A DNA stretch of 64,000 nucleotides from Desulfovibrio ferrophilus (GCF_003966735.1 NZ_AP017378.1:1659501-1723500); one strand, 5' to 3'; shown: positions 7,457-17,343, counted from the first letter of the stretch. Notes: generated by a model not told the origin, from the letters alone. Translations and numbers: made by a program.

Positions 7457-9420
7457 CACCCTGTCAGCGCTTCGCGCTCGGCTTCCAGAGTCGCGAGTTC
7501 CTCTTCCAGTGCCCCCATGCGTTCCATGAGTTTTTCGACCTGCTCATTCAGCTCGGAAAAGCGCTTCATGAGTTCTGTAGATCGAGGCACATCAGCGTAG
7601 ACATCAGGGTCAGCCAGGCTCTGTTCCACCTCGGACTGTTCGCCAAGTAGCGTCTCCAATCGGGCTTCCAGCTTCTCGTACTCCGCCCTCAACGGCTTGA
7701 TCTTCTTGTACAGTGCGTTGCGAGTCTCGGCCTGCACGCGCTTCATTTCCTTGGCCTCTGCGCGGGAAACCTTGCGCACGGCATCTGCCTTGGGGCTGCA
7801 TGCGGATTCTTCCAGAAAAGCCCGACGGGCGCGGTCATAACCCGAAAAGCCGTCCATGAAGATTTCGATGCCGTCGTGCTTCAGCCACCAGACTTCCTTG
7901 GCCACCTCGGTCATCAGATGGCGGTCGTGGGCCACCATCAGGATGGTGCCGGGGTAATCGCGCAGGGCACTGATCAAAGAGTCCCGGCTTTCCAGGTCCA
8001 GATGGTTGGTGGGTTCGTCCAGCACCAGGAAGTTGGCACGCTTCAGGAACAGCGTTGCCAACACCAGACGATTTTTCTCGCCACCGGACAGCTCGCGTAC
8101 CTTGCGCTCCCAATAGCTCTCGCCCAGCATGAAGAGCCCCAACACACTCCGTAGCTCCTCTTCGGAAATACGTGGATCAGACAGACGGCGAATCTCTGCC
8201 AGCGCCGGCTTGTTCAAATCCAGCAGATCGGCCTGATGCTGGCTGAAATAGCCCACGGTAATCTTGTTGCCCACTTCCACGGTACCCGCCGAGGGCTTCA
8301 GATCGCCCATCAAGGCCTTGAGCAGGGTGGTCTTGCCGCAACCGTTGGGACCAGCCAGGGCAACCTTCTGCCCGGCGTACAAATTGAAATCCAAGGGCTG
8401 CCACAGGGCAGGACTGTCAGGATAGGCGTACTGCACGCCAACACTGGAGAGTACGGTCCGGTTGCCACGCGCAGGTTCGGGCCACTTGAAGGCCAACTCT
8501 CTGGACTTGGCCTCGGGCTTCAAGCCCTCCAGCTCTCTCTCCAGCTTGGCTACCTGCTTCTTCATGCTATTGGCTTGGCGGGCCTTGGTGGCCTTGGATT
8601 GAAAGCGGCGCACGAAATCAGCCTTCTTGCTGATATCGTCCTGAACCTTCTGTTCGGCCCGACGGCGTTGCTCCTCGGTCTCGACCATCCAGGCCAGAAA
8701 TTCGGTGAAGGTCCCTTTTCGGACCACGGGCTTGACCCCACCAAGAAACAGGACATGTGTCGCCACACGGTCCAGAAGCACACGATCGTGAGCAACAAAA
8801 ATGAGCGGACCTTCGAAGGAAATGAGGTAATCCTCCAACCACTCCACGGCTTCCAGATCCAGGTGGTTGGTGGGTTCGTCCAGCATCAATGCGCCTGCCC
8901 CCTCGACGAGGATACGCGCCAGCTTGGCACGTTCGCGCCACCCACCGGACAACTCCCGTAAGGGTTGATTCAATTGCTGCTCTTCAAACCCCAGGCCCGT
9001 CAGCACGGCCTTGGCCTTGTGCTCCGGGTTGTATCCGAAAAGATGCTCCAGGTGCGCCTGCTCCTGGGTCAGCTTGTTGAGAGCGATCTCGTCATGCGTT
9101 TCGGTAGCCTGCTCCCATTTCTCCCAGAATTCGCTCCAGGACGGCAACGCGGCCATAACCCAGGCCAGAGCGGGCGTCATGAGATCAGACTCGTTCAACT
9201 CCTGCTTGGAAAAACCCAGAAGTGTATCCTTGGGGATCATGACCTGACCAAAATCAGGAACTTCCTCATTGGCCAGAATCCGCAGCAACGTTGATTTACC
9301 GCAGCCGTTGGGGCCGATCACGGCCAAGCGCATCCCGCCGGTAATCTCCAGGGAGAAAGACTCGAACAGGTCGTGTCCACCAAAGGACTTGGAAAGGGAC
9401 TGAATGGATATACGAGACAT
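7453..9420 (-). CDS. ABC-F family ATPase (Uup/YheS-like)
   Basis: A 655-residue soluble protein with two ABC cassettes and no membrane segments. Walker A motifs GPNGCGKST (near residue 36) and GPNGCGKTT (near 355), two signature motifs LSGGWRERAKLA and LSGGEKNRLVLA, and two LDEPTNHLD Walker B regions are all intact. The linker between cassettes is the charged ABC-F interdomain region, and the C-terminus is a predicted coiled coil rich in Glu/Lys. ABC-F proteins act on ribosomes in translation quality control or antibiotic protection, not in transport. Which paralogue it equals is not clear. Its start has little Shine-Dalgarno. Confidence 0.92.
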   Translation of the reverse strand: MSRISIQSLSKSFGGHDLFESFSLEITGGMRLAVIGPNGCGKSTLLRILANEEVPDFGQVMIPKDTLLGFSKQELNESDLMTPALAWVMAALPSWSEFWEKWEQATETHDEIALNKLTQEQAHLEHLFGYNPEHKAKAVLTGLGFEEQQLNQPLRELSGGWRERAKLARILVEGAGALMLDEPTNHLDLEAVEWLEDYLISFEGPLIFVAHDRVLLDRVATHVLFLGGVKPVVRKGTFTEFLAWMVETEEQRRRAEQKVQDDISKKADFVRRFQSKATKARQANSMKKQVAKLERELEGLKPEAKSRELAFKWPEPARGNRTVLSSVGVQYAYPDSPALWQPLDFNLYAGQKVALAGPNGCGKTTLLKALMGDLKPSAGTVEVGNKITVGYFSQHQADLLDLNKPALAEIRRLSDPRISEEELRSVLGLFMLGESYWERKVRELSGGEKNRLVLATLFLKRANFLVLDEPTNHLDLESRDSLISALRDYPGTILMVAHDRHLMTEVAKEVWWLKHDGIEIFMDGFSGYDRARRAFLEESACSPKADAVRKVSRAEAKEMKRVQAETRNALYKKIKPLRAEYEKLEARLETLLGEQSEVEQSLADPDVYADVPRSTELMKRFSELNEQVEKLMERMGALEEELATLEAEREALTGC

Positions 9421-9434
9421 ACTATCGATTGGTT

Positions 9435-9474
9435 AAAAGGGTACCCGAAAAACCATGCGGTTCTCCGGGTACCC
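9435..9474 (-). terminator. Rho-independent terminator of the leu operon
   Basis: An inverted repeat GGGTACCCG / CGGGTACCC (9-bp arms, with AACC/GGTT continuing inside) lies 54 bases after the leuB stop codon and, read on the minus strand, is followed by TTTT. It separates leuB from the ABC-F gene. Confidence 0.85.
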
Positions 9475-9528
9475 CATTCACGCAGGAAGTCAAGTGAACA
9501 GGAACTGGTCGCCCTGCTCGCCCGGTGC

Positions 9529-10602
9529 TCAAATTGCTTCTACCACCAGCTGCCCCATTTTTTGACAGCCGATCAACTCACACCCTTCTTCACGGATGTC
9601 GCCGGTGCGATAGCCCTGGTCCAGGACCTTGGACACTGCGGCCTCGATGGCCTCGGCCTCGGCAGTAAGATTGAAGGAATGACGAAGCATCATGGCAACG
9701 GAAAGGATGGTCGCCAAGGGGTTGGCCTTGTCTTGACCGGCAATATCCGGGGCCGAGCCATGAATGGGCTCGTACAGGCCGGGGCCGTCCGTTCCCAAAG
9801 AAGCCGAAGGCAGCATGCCGATGGAACCGGTGATGCAACCCGCCTCATCAGACAGGATGTCACCAAACAGGTTGCCGGTGACGATGACGTCGAATTGCGA
9901 AGGGTTACGCACCAGCTGCATGGCTGCGTTGTCGACATACATGTGGGTCAACTCCACATCCGGGTAGTCGGCATGGGTACGGATGACGACCTCACGCCAC
10001 AGGCGGGAGACATCCAGCACGTTGGCCTTGTCCACAGAGCAGAGACGCTTGTCGCGTTTACGTGCAGCCTCGAAGGCCACCCGGGCGATGCGCTCAACCT
10101 CATGCTCGTAGTAGACCATGGTGTTGTAGCCCATCTTTTCGCCGTCCTTCTCCTCGATGCCCTTGGGCTCGCCGAAGTAGATACCGCCAGTCAGCTCGCG
10201 AATGACCATCACATCCAGGCCATTTTCAACGAGGTCCGGACGCAGGAAGCAGGCGTGCTTGAGCTGCGGGAACAACTGGGCCGGGCGCAGGTTGGCAAAC
10301 AGCCCCATCTCCTTGCGAATGGCCAACAACCCACGCTCGGGACGGATGGCGGGGTCGATTTCGTCCCATTTAGGCCCACCAACGGCACCCAGCAGTACCG
10401 CGTCCGCGGCCTTGCATGCGTCGATGGTTTCCTGAGGCAGGGGCACGCCGTCGGCATCAATGGCCACACCGCCGATACGCGCGCTGGAGGCGGTCAGGGT
10501 ATGACCGAATTTTTCAGCCACGGCCTCGAGCACCGTGCCTGCCTGCTCCATGATCTCGGGGCCAATGCCGTCACCAGGGAGAAAACAGATTTTGAGTTCC
10601 AT
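9529..10602 (-). CDS. leuB: 3-isopropylmalate dehydrogenase
   Basis: NAD-dependent oxidative decarboxylation of 3-isopropylmalate in leucine synthesis. The 357-residue protein has the expected length, the N-terminal [11 protein letters not shown] motif, the substrate-binding [21 protein letters not shown] segment (the YIRRG-like loop and Arg cluster), and the [27 protein letters not shown] and [18 protein letters not shown] motifs binding Mg and NAD. It is the last gene of leuA-leuC-leuD-leuB and lies 14 bases after leuD. Confidence 0.97.
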   Translation of the reverse strand: MELKICFLPGDGIGPEIMEQAGTVLEAVAEKFGHTLTASSARIGGVAIDADGVPLPQETIDACKAADAVLLGAVGGPKWDEIDPAIRPERGLLAIRKEMGLFANLRPAQLFPQLKHACFLRPDLVENGLDVMVIRELTGGIYFGEPKGIEEKDGEKMGYNTMVYYEHEVERIARVAFEAARKRDKRLCSVDKANVLDVSRLWREVVIRTHADYPDVELTHMYVDNAAMQLVRNPSQFDVIVTGNLFGDILSDEAGCITGSIGMLPSASLGTDGPGLYEPIHGSAPDIAGQDKANPLATILSVAMMLRHSFNLTAEAEAIEAAVSKVLDQGYRTGDIREEGCELIGCQKMGQLVVEAI

Positions 10603-10616
10603 ATCCAGTTCCTCCC

Positions 10617-11117
10617 TTACGCCGACTGAGCCAGACGATTTTTAACATAGCCCACAAGACCACCCGCATTCAGAATCTCGTTCATGAACGGAGGTACAGG
10701 CTGGCAGGTCACTTCCACACCAGTGGTCAGGTTTCGCACCACACCGGCTTCGGGGTCGGCCTCGATCTGATCCCCATCGGAGAACTTCGCGAAGTCATCG
10801 CCCACTTCCAACAGAATCAGCCCCATGTTGAAGCCATTACGATAGAAGATACGGGCAAAACTGTGAGCCACGACCACGGGCATGCCTGCGCCTTTGATGG
10901 CGATGGGAGCATGCTCACGCGAGGAGCCACAGCCGAAGTTGGGACCGGCGACCATGATGTCGCCCGGCGAAACACGCTTGACCCAGCCTTCTTCCTGGCC
11001 TTCCATGCAATTGGCGCCAAGCTCGGCTTCGTCGGTGGTCACCAGGAACCGGGCCGGGATGATGGCATCGGTATCGATATTCGCGCCCACGACGTGGGCT
11101 TTTCCTTTATATTTCAT
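10617..11117 (-). CDS. leuD: 3-isopropylmalate dehydratase small subunit
   Basis: Forms the LeuCD isomerase that converts 2- to 3-isopropylmalate. At 166 residues it is the short archaeal/deltaproteobacterial form, with the conserved [34 protein letters not shown] and [10 protein letters not shown] segments of the swivel domain. It follows leuC by 12 bases and precedes leuB by 14, so it is within the operon. Confidence 0.96.
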   Translation of the reverse strand: MKYKGKAHVVGANIDTDAIIPARFLVTTDEAELGANCMEGQEEGWVKRVSPGDIMVAGPNFGCGSSREHAPIAIKGAGMPVVVAHSFARIFYRNGFNMGLILLEVGDDFAKFSDGDQIEADPEAGVVRNLTTGVEVTCQPVPPFMNEILNAGGLVGYVKNRLAQSA

Positions 11118-11129
11118 GACCGGACTCTC

Positions 11130-12389
11130 CTAGATATCTTTCGGATGAGTGATGATTCCAGTAACGGCGGAAGCCGCAGCAACAGCTGGATTGGCCAAAA
11201 AGACCTCGGCCTGCAGGCTGCCCATACGCCCCTTGAAGTTGCGGTTGGTGGTGGCAATACAGCGCTCACCGCCCGCCAGTATCCCCATGTGACCGCCCAG
11301 GCAGGGACCGCAGGTCGGGGGTCCAATCACTGCTCCGGCATCCATGAAGATGGCAAACAACCCTTCGTCCATGCATTGGCGCCAGATCTTGGGCGTTGCG
11401 GGCAGCACGATGCAACGCACGCTAGAGGAAACCTTGCGGCCCTTCAGGATGGCTGCGGCTTCGCGCATGTCCTCGATACGACCGTTGGTGCAGGAGCCGA
11501 TGACGGCCTGATGGATCTCCACATCCTTGACCTCGGACACCGGCTTGACGTTGTCGGGCAGATGCGGGCAGGCAATCTGCGGCTCCATACCGGTGACGTC
11601 GATGTCCACCACGCGCTCATAAATGGCGCCAGAATCGGCGGACAGAGTTTCGTCACCCTTGCGACCTGCAGCCTTGGTGTATTTCAGGGTCTTGGCATCA
11701 GAGGCAAACAGGCCGACCTTGCCACCGGCTTCGATGGCCATGTTGGCCATGGTCATGCGGCCCTCGATGGACAAGCCGTCCACCACGCCGCCGCCAAATT
11801 CCAGAGCCTTGTACAGGGCTCCGGCAACACCGATCTTGCCGATAAGGTTCAGGATGTAGTCCTTGGCACCGACATGTTTTTCCGGGGTTCCGGTTATTTC
11901 CACACGAATGGTCGGGGGGACCTTGAACCAGGTTTCCCCCAGGGCCATGGCCCCGGCGATATCCGTGGAGCCCATGCCTGTGGCAAACGCGCCAAGACCA
12001 CCGTAGGTGCAGGTGTGGCTATCGGCTCCGACCACGATGTCCCCAGGACCCACAAGCCCCAGTTCAGGCAGCAGCGCGTGCTCGACGCCCACGTTTCCAC
12101 CCTCGTAGTAATGGGTAATGCCCTTCTCCTTGGCAAACTCGCGCACCACCTTGACCTGCTCGGCGGAGTCGATGTCCTTGTTGGGCGTAAAGTGGTCACA
12201 AACCAGGGCTACCTTGTCCTTGTCAAAGACATCGGCAGCGCCCATGGCTCTGAATGACTTGATAGCCAAGGGGGCGGTGATGTCGTTGGCCAGCACCATG
12301 GACACACGGCAGCGGACGATCTGGCCCGCCTCGCCGACGGTGTCATCGCTGTGCTGCTGCAAGATTTTCTGAGCTACAGTACGGGGCAT
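11130..12389 (-). CDS. leuC: 3-isopropylmalate dehydratase large subunit
   Basis: The [4Fe-4S] subunit of isopropylmalate isomerase, 419 residues, which is the shorter HACN-type length rather than the 466 of E. coli LeuC. Cluster Cys residues are seen in IGSCTNGRIEDM and in GPPTCGPCLGGHMG, and the VVGADSHTCTYGGLGAFATGMGSTD motif is present. The first 16 bases overlap the end of leuA, so translation is probably coupled. LeuC of this type can also act on related acids (homoaconitate, citraconate), but the leu context decides the call. Confidence 0.96.
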   Translation of the reverse strand: MPRTVAQKILQQHSDDTVGEAGQIVRCRVSMVLANDITAPLAIKSFRAMGAADVFDKDKVALVCDHFTPNKDIDSAEQVKVVREFAKEKGITHYYEGGNVGVEHALLPELGLVGPGDIVVGADSHTCTYGGLGAFATGMGSTDIAGAMALGETWFKVPPTIRVEITGTPEKHVGAKDYILNLIGKIGVAGALYKALEFGGGVVDGLSIEGRMTMANMAIEAGGKVGLFASDAKTLKYTKAAGRKGDETLSADSGAIYERVVDIDVTGMEPQIACPHLPDNVKPVSEVKDVEIHQAVIGSCTNGRIEDMREAAAILKGRKVSSSVRCIVLPATPKIWRQCMDEGLFAIFMDAGAVIGPPTCGPCLGGHMGILAGGERCIATTNRNFKGRMGSLQAEVFLANPAVAAASAVTGIITHPKDI

Positions 12390-13909
12390 TCTGCTTCCTC
12401 CACGGATTTTGCGAGTCGATTCATTGCATTCAGGAAGGCCTTGGCACTAGCGAAGATGATATCCGGGTCAGAGCCACGGCCCACGGCCGTACGCTCACCC
12501 GCGCGGATCTTCACCGTCACTTCACCCTGGGCATCAGTGCCGCCGGTGATGGCGTTGACCAGATATTGTTCCAGGACAGGTTTTTGGCCGATAATTTCCG
12601 AAATGGTGTTGAACACGGCGTCAACCGGACCAACACCAAAGGTGGTCATCTTGTGTTCCTCACCGTCCACATCCATCACAACAGCCGCGGTAGGCGGAAT
12701 GTCCATGTTGCCGGACTGGATGTGCAGGTGCTTCAAGCGATACTTGTCCGGGATGCGGAACACCTCTTCCAGGACAATGGCTTCAAGGTCTTCGTCATAA
12801 ATATTTTTCTTGATATCCGCCAGCCTTTTAACTGCGTTCGCAACGAGTTCCACGTCCCCATCGGAGAGGCGATACCCCATCTCGGCCACTTTCTGCCCGA
12901 TGGCATGACGACCGGAGTGCTTACCCAAAACCATATCATTACCAGCACGCCCCACGCTCTCGGGAGTCATGATCTCATAAGTTTGGCGATGCTTGAGTAC
13001 GCCATCCTGATGGATACCAGACTCATGGGCAAAGGCATTGTCACCGGTAATGGCCTTGGTCGGCGGAATGGGACGGCCGATAATTCGCGCCAACAGCCGG
13101 TTGGCCGGGTACAACTGCTCCGTCGCGATATTCGTCTCAAAGGGATAATGCTGAGGCCGGGTGCGGATGTTCATGACGACCTCTTCCAGAGCGGCGTTCC
13201 CCGCACGCTCGCCAATGCCGGACAGGGTCACTTCGGCCTGGCGCGCACCCGCACGCAAAGCGGCCATGGTGCTGGCAACGGCCATACCCAGGTCATTGTG
13301 ACAATGGACCGAGAAGATGGCCTTGTCCTGATTGGAAACATTCTTGATGAGATAGGCAATCAACTCCGCGTACTCATCGGGCTGGGCATACCCCACGGTA
13401 TCCGGGATGTTGACGACCTTGGCACCGCAGTCGATGACCCGTTCACAGACCTTGACCAGGAAGTTCCAATCCGAACGGGAGGCATCCTCAGCGGAAAACT
13501 CGACGTTATCCGTATACTGGGCGGCATGGCGCACAGCAGCCTCGGCCATCTTCAAAACCTGGTCCGGTTCCTTGCCAAGCTTGTGCTTCATGTGCAGCGG
13601 ACTGGTGGCGATGAACGTATGAATCCGAGGGTGCTTGGCATCCTTGACCGCATTCCAGGCCCGATCGATATCGGCAGGCATGGCACGACACAGGCCGGCA
13701 ACCTGGGCGTTCTCCACGGCCTCGGCTATGGCCCGCACGGCCTCAAAATCTCCTTCACTGGCAGCCGGAAAGCCAGCCTCGATAATGTCAACACCAAGGG
13801 AATCAAGTTGGCGCGCCAAGCGGACTTTCTCGCGCAGGTTCATGGTGCAACCGGGGGACTGCTCGCCATCACGAAGGGTCGTATCAAAAATATACACGCG
13901 ATCTGACAT
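12374..13909 (-). CDS. leuA: 2-isopropylmalate synthase
   Basis: Condenses acetyl-CoA with 2-oxoisovalerate, the first step of leucine synthesis. The 511-residue protein has the TIM barrel start DTTLRDGEQSPGCT, the metal-binding HCHNDLG, the conserved GERAGNAALEEVVM segment, and a C-terminal LeuA regulatory domain (about 375-511) that normally gives leucine feedback inhibition. The start at 13909 (MSDRVYIF) has GGAGAA before it; the longer frame to 13942 is not needed. It follows pssA after a 158-base gap that holds two hairpins. Confidence 0.97.
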   Translation of the reverse strand: MSDRVYIFDTTLRDGEQSPGCTMNLREKVRLARQLDSLGVDIIEAGFPAASEGDFEAVRAIAEAVENAQVAGLCRAMPADIDRAWNAVKDAKHPRIHTFIATSPLHMKHKLGKEPDQVLKMAEAAVRHAAQYTDNVEFSAEDASRSDWNFLVKVCERVIDCGAKVVNIPDTVGYAQPDEYAELIAYLIKNVSNQDKAIFSVHCHNDLGMAVASTMAALRAGARQAEVTLSGIGERAGNAALEEVVMNIRTRPQHYPFETNIATEQLYPANRLLARIIGRPIPPTKAITGDNAFAHESGIHQDGVLKHRQTYEIMTPESVGRAGNDMVLGKHSGRHAIGQKVAEMGYRLSDGDVELVANAVKRLADIKKNIYDEDLEAIVLEEVFRIPDKYRLKHLHIQSGNMDIPPTAAVVMDVDGEEHKMTTFGVGPVDAVFNTISEIIGQKPVLEQYLVNAITGGTDAQGEVTVKIRAGERTAVGRGSDPDIIFASAKAFLNAMNRLAKSVEEAECPVL

Positions 13910-13993
13910 GGGACTTCTCCTTGTCTGAATAGAGCCAACCACACAATAGGCTTGTGCAGTGACAAATGGAAACGTTGTTCTGGGGGTGTTTCA

Positions 13994-14053
13994 CCACATC
14001 GCAAAACGGTGTGGGAAAGACTGCCACGTGCCGGGGATGAACCCCATCCGCAC
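13994..14053 (-). promoter_or_regulatory. Two leader hairpins between pssA and leuA
   Basis: In the 158-base gap upstream of leuA there are two inverted repeats. One (13994-14014) pairs CCACATCG with CGGTGTGG around a five-base loop, with one mismatch on the minus-strand RNA. The other (14028-14053) pairs GTGC-GGATG with CATCC-GCAC around a three-base bulge. Neither has a T tract. No T-box core (GGUGG-ACCGCG-like) and no Leu-codon leader peptide are seen, so any regulatory role is open. Confidence 0.35.
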
Positions 14054-14067
14054 GGGACGGGGGAGCT

Positions 14068-14829
14068 TTACGTAATCTTCTGGGAAGCGTTACGTAGCGC
14101 GCTGGGGCGGCGTAGCAATAGATAGTAGGTATAAATGGGACCGGAGAGCATGTAACCGAAGAGGATCAGGAATCCGAGAACCTTCGGCTGAGAGGCCACC
14201 ATGACAAAAAGAAGAATCACGGTAACCATACTGGAGAACGGATGCGCCTTGACGAATCCATACTCCTTGAAAGAGGCATAGCGCACGCGGCTGACCATGA
14301 GGAACGAGCACACGTAAGCCATCGCCAACAAGCCCATGGGCTCGTAGGGGACCAGAGATTCCGGCAAGAACGGCACAAACAGGACGAAGGACGCCATGAT
14401 ACAGGCCTGAGCCGGAATGGGCAAACCGATGAAGAATTTCTTGGAGCTGGTGGATGAAGCCACGTTGAAACGTGCCAAACGGAGTGCTCCGCAAATCACG
14501 ATCAGGAATGAGGCCATGAGCCCCAGCCGCCCGAAGGCATGCAGCTTCCAGAGATAGAGCATCACTCCCGGCGTCACACCGAAGGCCACCAGGTCGGCCA
14601 GAGAATCGAACTGCACGCCAAATTCACTGGCAGTGCCTGTCAGACGAGCGACTTTGCCGTCCAGCCCATCGAGCACCGCACTGACCAGAATAGCCAAGGC
14701 ACAGGCTTCAAAGCGCCCGTCAATAGCCCACATGATGCCCAGGAACCCCGAAAACAGGCTTCCCGTGGTCAGCAAATTAGGGAGGATGTAGACTCCCTTA
14801 TGGATGGGGCGTGGCTTTTCTTGGCTCAT
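14068..14829 (-). CDS. pssA: CDP-diacylglycerol-serine O-phosphatidyltransferase
   Basis: Inner-membrane enzyme making phosphatidylserine from CDP-diacylglycerol and serine. The 253-residue protein has the CDP-alcohol phosphatidyltransferase signature D-G-x2-A-R-x8-G-x3-D-x3-D in DGLDGKVARLTGTASEFGVQ plus FDSLAD, and several membrane helices (about 95-115, 130-150, 160-180, 205-235). It follows psd by 17 bases; the two make phosphatidylethanolamine together. Confidence 0.95.
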   Translation of the reverse strand: MSQEKPRPIHKGVYILPNLLTTGSLFSGFLGIMWAIDGRFEACALAILVSAVLDGLDGKVARLTGTASEFGVQFDSLADLVAFGVTPGVMLYLWKLHAFGRLGLMASFLIVICGALRLARFNVASSTSSKKFFIGLPIPAQACIMASFVLFVPFLPESLVPYEPMGLLAMAYVCSFLMVSRVRYASFKEYGFVKAHPFSSMVTVILLFVMVASQPKVLGFLILFGYMLSGPIYTYYLLLRRPSALRNASQKIT

Positions 14830-14846
14830 GATGGTGTCGTTCGTTC

Positions 14847-15488
14847 CTACTTTCTGCGGGCAAGGACAGTCTGTCCTGCAAATACTTGTTCGCCCACATG
14901 GACAGATACGTCATAGGCATCCGGCAAGTAAAGGTCAACCCTGGAGCCAAACTTGATCAGGCCGAATCGCTGGCCGCGCGCCAACTGATCGCCTTCCTCA
15001 GCCCAGCAAACGATGCGCCGGGCAATGAGGCCAGCGATCTGCACCACAGTCCAATCACCGCCTTCGATGCCACGGATGGACATGGCCAAGCGCTCGTTAT
15101 CCTCGGAGGCCTTGTCCAGGGAGGCATTGAGGAATTTGCCCGGAAAATATTTGATGACTTCAACTTCGCCGTCAACCGGTGCGCGGTTCACGTGCACGCT
15201 GAAGACATTCATGAACACGCACACAACCTTGCGCTGCTTGCCGGTAATGGGGTCCTTGGCCATGCCGACCTTGCAGACCTTTCCATCCGCCGGACTAATG
15301 GCCATGCCCGGTCCCTTGGGTGCCACGCGCTCGGGGTCGCGGAAAAAATGCACCACAAAAAAAGTAAGCACGAACATCACTGCTGTTCCCGTGGCGCATT
15401 CCAGGAAGGCCAGGCTCAGGGTCAGCAGGGCGCACAGGGCGGCAAAGGGAACCCCTTCACGGGAGAATCCAAAGGATGGGCTTTTCAT
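14847..15488 (-). CDS. psd: Phosphatidylserine decarboxylase proenzyme
   Basis: Pyruvoyl enzyme making phosphatidylethanolamine. It belongs to the short class (213 residues): two N-terminal membrane helices (about 14-47) followed by a soluble domain with SPADGKVCKVG, VHVNRAPVDGEV and the self-cleavage site FGSR (about residues 188-191), where the Ser after Gly becomes the pyruvoyl group. It precedes pssA by 17 bases and follows the HAD gene by 18 bases. The order psd-pssA-leuA is a recurring one in deltaproteobacteria and clostridia. Confidence 0.94.
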   Translation of the reverse strand: MKSPSFGFSREGVPFAALCALLTLSLAFLECATGTAVMFVLTFFVVHFFRDPERVAPKGPGMAISPADGKVCKVGMAKDPITGKQRKVVCVFMNVFSVHVNRAPVDGEVEVIKYFPGKFLNASLDKASEDNERLAMSIRGIEGGDWTVVQIAGLIARRIVCWAEEGDQLARGQRFGLIKFGSRVDLYLPDAYDVSVHVGEQVFAGQTVLARRK

Positions 15489-15506
15489 TATCGTTCTCCA
15501 ACCCCG

Positions 15507-16139
15507 CTACAGCGGGCAGATTTCGTTGATGCGGCGCTCAAAATCTTCGCGGCCGACATAGTGGATGGCCTTCATGCCCCGGGCCTCGGCCCGGCGGATG
15601 TGCCCGCCGTGATCGTCGACAAACAGAGCGCGTTCCGGGGCAACCCCCAGAGCCAGGGTAAAATCATCAAACAAGGCAGGTTCCTTCTTGGTTCTGCCCG
15701 TGCGGTAGCTATTCCAGACCAGATCAAAATGTTGCAGCATGCCATGCTTGGCATCCAGTTCTTCCAACCAGTTGGTCTGATCACTCAGGACCGCAACCTT
15801 GTACCCGGCGGCTCTCAGCTTGTCCACATACTCGAACATCCAGGGGCGCAGGATGAATCGGGATAACAATTCATGGCGTAACTCGGCATCAGTTCCTTCA
15901 AGCCCGGTCTGAGTCCTGAGCCGTACCCAGAATTCCTGTTCGTCGATGCGTCCCTCGGCGTAACCGCCTTCTCGTGCCAAATCCACCGCGGTTTCAGAGA
16001 GCAAGGTAAAATCGATGTTCTGAGCCTCGGACAAGGCCCGAAATCCATCAAAAAAGCCCTCTTCTGCCAAAACTCCACCAAAATCGAATATCACGGCATC
16101 CACTTGTCGCGCACCGGGATCATTGTGTTTCTTTTCCAT
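15507..16139 (-). CDS. HAD-superfamily hydrolase, subfamily IA
   Basis: A 210-residue haloacid-dehalogenase-like phosphatase: motif I VIFDFGGVLAEEG (nucleophile Asp in FDFGG), motif II in YKVAVLSDQT, motif III Lys near RTGRTKKEPALFDDF and motif IV ALFVDDHGGHIRRAEARG. The alpha-helical cap between motifs I and II makes it subfamily IA. The substrate is not known; related proteins act on sugar phosphates, nucleotides or haloacids. It is the first gene of the psd-pssA-leu run, 18 bases before psd. Confidence 0.85.
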   Translation of the reverse strand: MEKKHNDPGARQVDAVIFDFGGVLAEEGFFDGFRALSEAQNIDFTLLSETAVDLAREGGYAEGRIDEQEFWVRLRTQTGLEGTDAELRHELLSRFILRPWMFEYVDKLRAAGYKVAVLSDQTNWLEELDAKHGMLQHFDLVWNSYRTGRTKKEPALFDDFTLALGVAPERALFVDDHGGHIRRAEARGMKAIHYVGREDFERRINEICPL

Positions 16140-16344
16140 CTCTCCATCTTACCCCGGCCCAAGGGCAACGTCCAGAACTCAGGCAAACAATCTGATTATT
16201 CCAGTGATTAAAACAATCTCAGTGAACTATACATGGTCTTGGGCAGATATCCGCACCTCCACCATCAACGCTTCAGAACAATAGAATCACTGCCGAAGAC
16301 CACCACAGGTTGCTGTTGCCAAATCCCTGGGGTACATAACCAAT

Positions 16345-17343
16345 ATGGATCCCATTACACATATAGCCTCTGGCGCATTAGCCGGTCGCCTACTCCACAG
16401 CCGGTTCGGCACCCGACTGGCGTATGCCCTGTGCATTCTGGCGGCATGGCTCCCCGACATCGACAACTTCGTGGGTCTAAGCCCTGAAGACTATCTGCTC
16501 CACCACCGGGGTATCACTCATTCTCTGGTAGGCATCTCAGCCCAGGCCCTGATCCTGACAGCACTCTTCTGGTTATTGCACAAAGCCTTCAAACCAATGA
16601 AGACGTTCATCGTCTCCCTCTCGCTGCTTGCCCTCCACCTCTGGCTCGATGTGGTCACCACCTACGGCACCCAGTTGATGGCCCCTTTTTCCAAAGTCCG
16701 CTACGATTGGGGCGCTGTTTTCATTATCGATCCCTTCCTGACCCTGACGGCGCTGGGGCTGTTCGTCTGGTCCTTGCGCTCGCGCGAACACGGTAGGCGC
16801 ATTGCCACCCTTGGCCTGGCCTTCATGCTGCTTTATCCCGTCGCCACTCACAGCGTACGTGGGCTGGTGGAGGATTCAATGCCGCAGGTCCTGGCCGAAA
16901 ACGGTATCCAGGCCGAATCGATCACCGTCAGCACGGACCTGCTGTCCCCCATTTTCTGGAAAATCATTGTGGAAGACGGAGATCGCCTGCGCATCGGCTC
17001 GGTCAGTGCCATTCCGGCCCTGCACTCGAGCATAGAATTTGCCGAATTCACCAAAGCCGACCCGACGCTCCTGTCCAGACTGGGACAGGAAGCCTCGTTC
17101 TTCGCCACATGGGACTGGTTCGCCAAATGGCCTACCATGAAAATCACTCTCCGCCCCGACGGTGGACGTGATGTGGAATTCCTGGACGCCCGATTCTATA
17201 GCCACGGCCCCATTGCCCGTCGTTACATGGACATCAGCCAGGTGCCTTTTACTCTGACAGCCGTCCTCGGTACCGACGAGACCCTGACCCGATTCCGCTA
17301 CAACCACCACGGCCAGGTCATCGCCTACGCCGTCACGAACTAA
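16345..17343 (+). CDS. YdjM/DUF457-type membrane-bound metal-dependent hydrolase
   Basis: A 332-residue membrane protein. The N-terminus MDPITHIASGALAGRLL with WLPDIDNF and HHRGITHSLVG gives the His/Asp pattern of the YdjM family (putative metal sites H6, D38-D40, H53-H54, H58), followed by four or five membrane helices to about residue 170, and then a soluble C-terminal domain of about 160 residues that most YdjM proteins lack. The exact reaction of the family is not established. The next gene starts six bases downstream, so the two are likely one transcript. Confidence 0.85.
   Translation: MDPITHIASGALAGRLLHSRFGTRLAYALCILAAWLPDIDNFVGLSPEDYLLHHRGITHSLVGISAQALILTALFWLLHKAFKPMKTFIVSLSLLALHLWLDVVTTYGTQLMAPFSKVRYDWGAVFIIDPFLTLTALGLFVWSLRSREHGRRIATLGLAFMLLYPVATHSVRGLVEDSMPQVLAENGIQAESITVSTDLLSPIFWKIIVEDGDRLRIGSVSAIPALHSSIEFAEFTKADPTLLSRLGQEASFFATWDWFAKWPTMKITLRPDGGRDVEFLDARFYSHGPIARRYMDISQVPFTLTAVLGTDETLTRFRYNHHGQVIAYAVTN

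Noticed and set aside
10863-13906. Long plus-strand frames over leuC and leuA (464 and 446 codons)
   Set aside because: They lie opposite well-conserved leu genes and their translations show no recognisable family.
13910-14067. An 18-codon frame on the minus strand (about 13984-14040) starting ATGGGG, as a possible leucine attenuator leader peptide
   Set aside because: It has no Leu codons and no ribosome site, and the hairpins do not form a terminator with a T tract.
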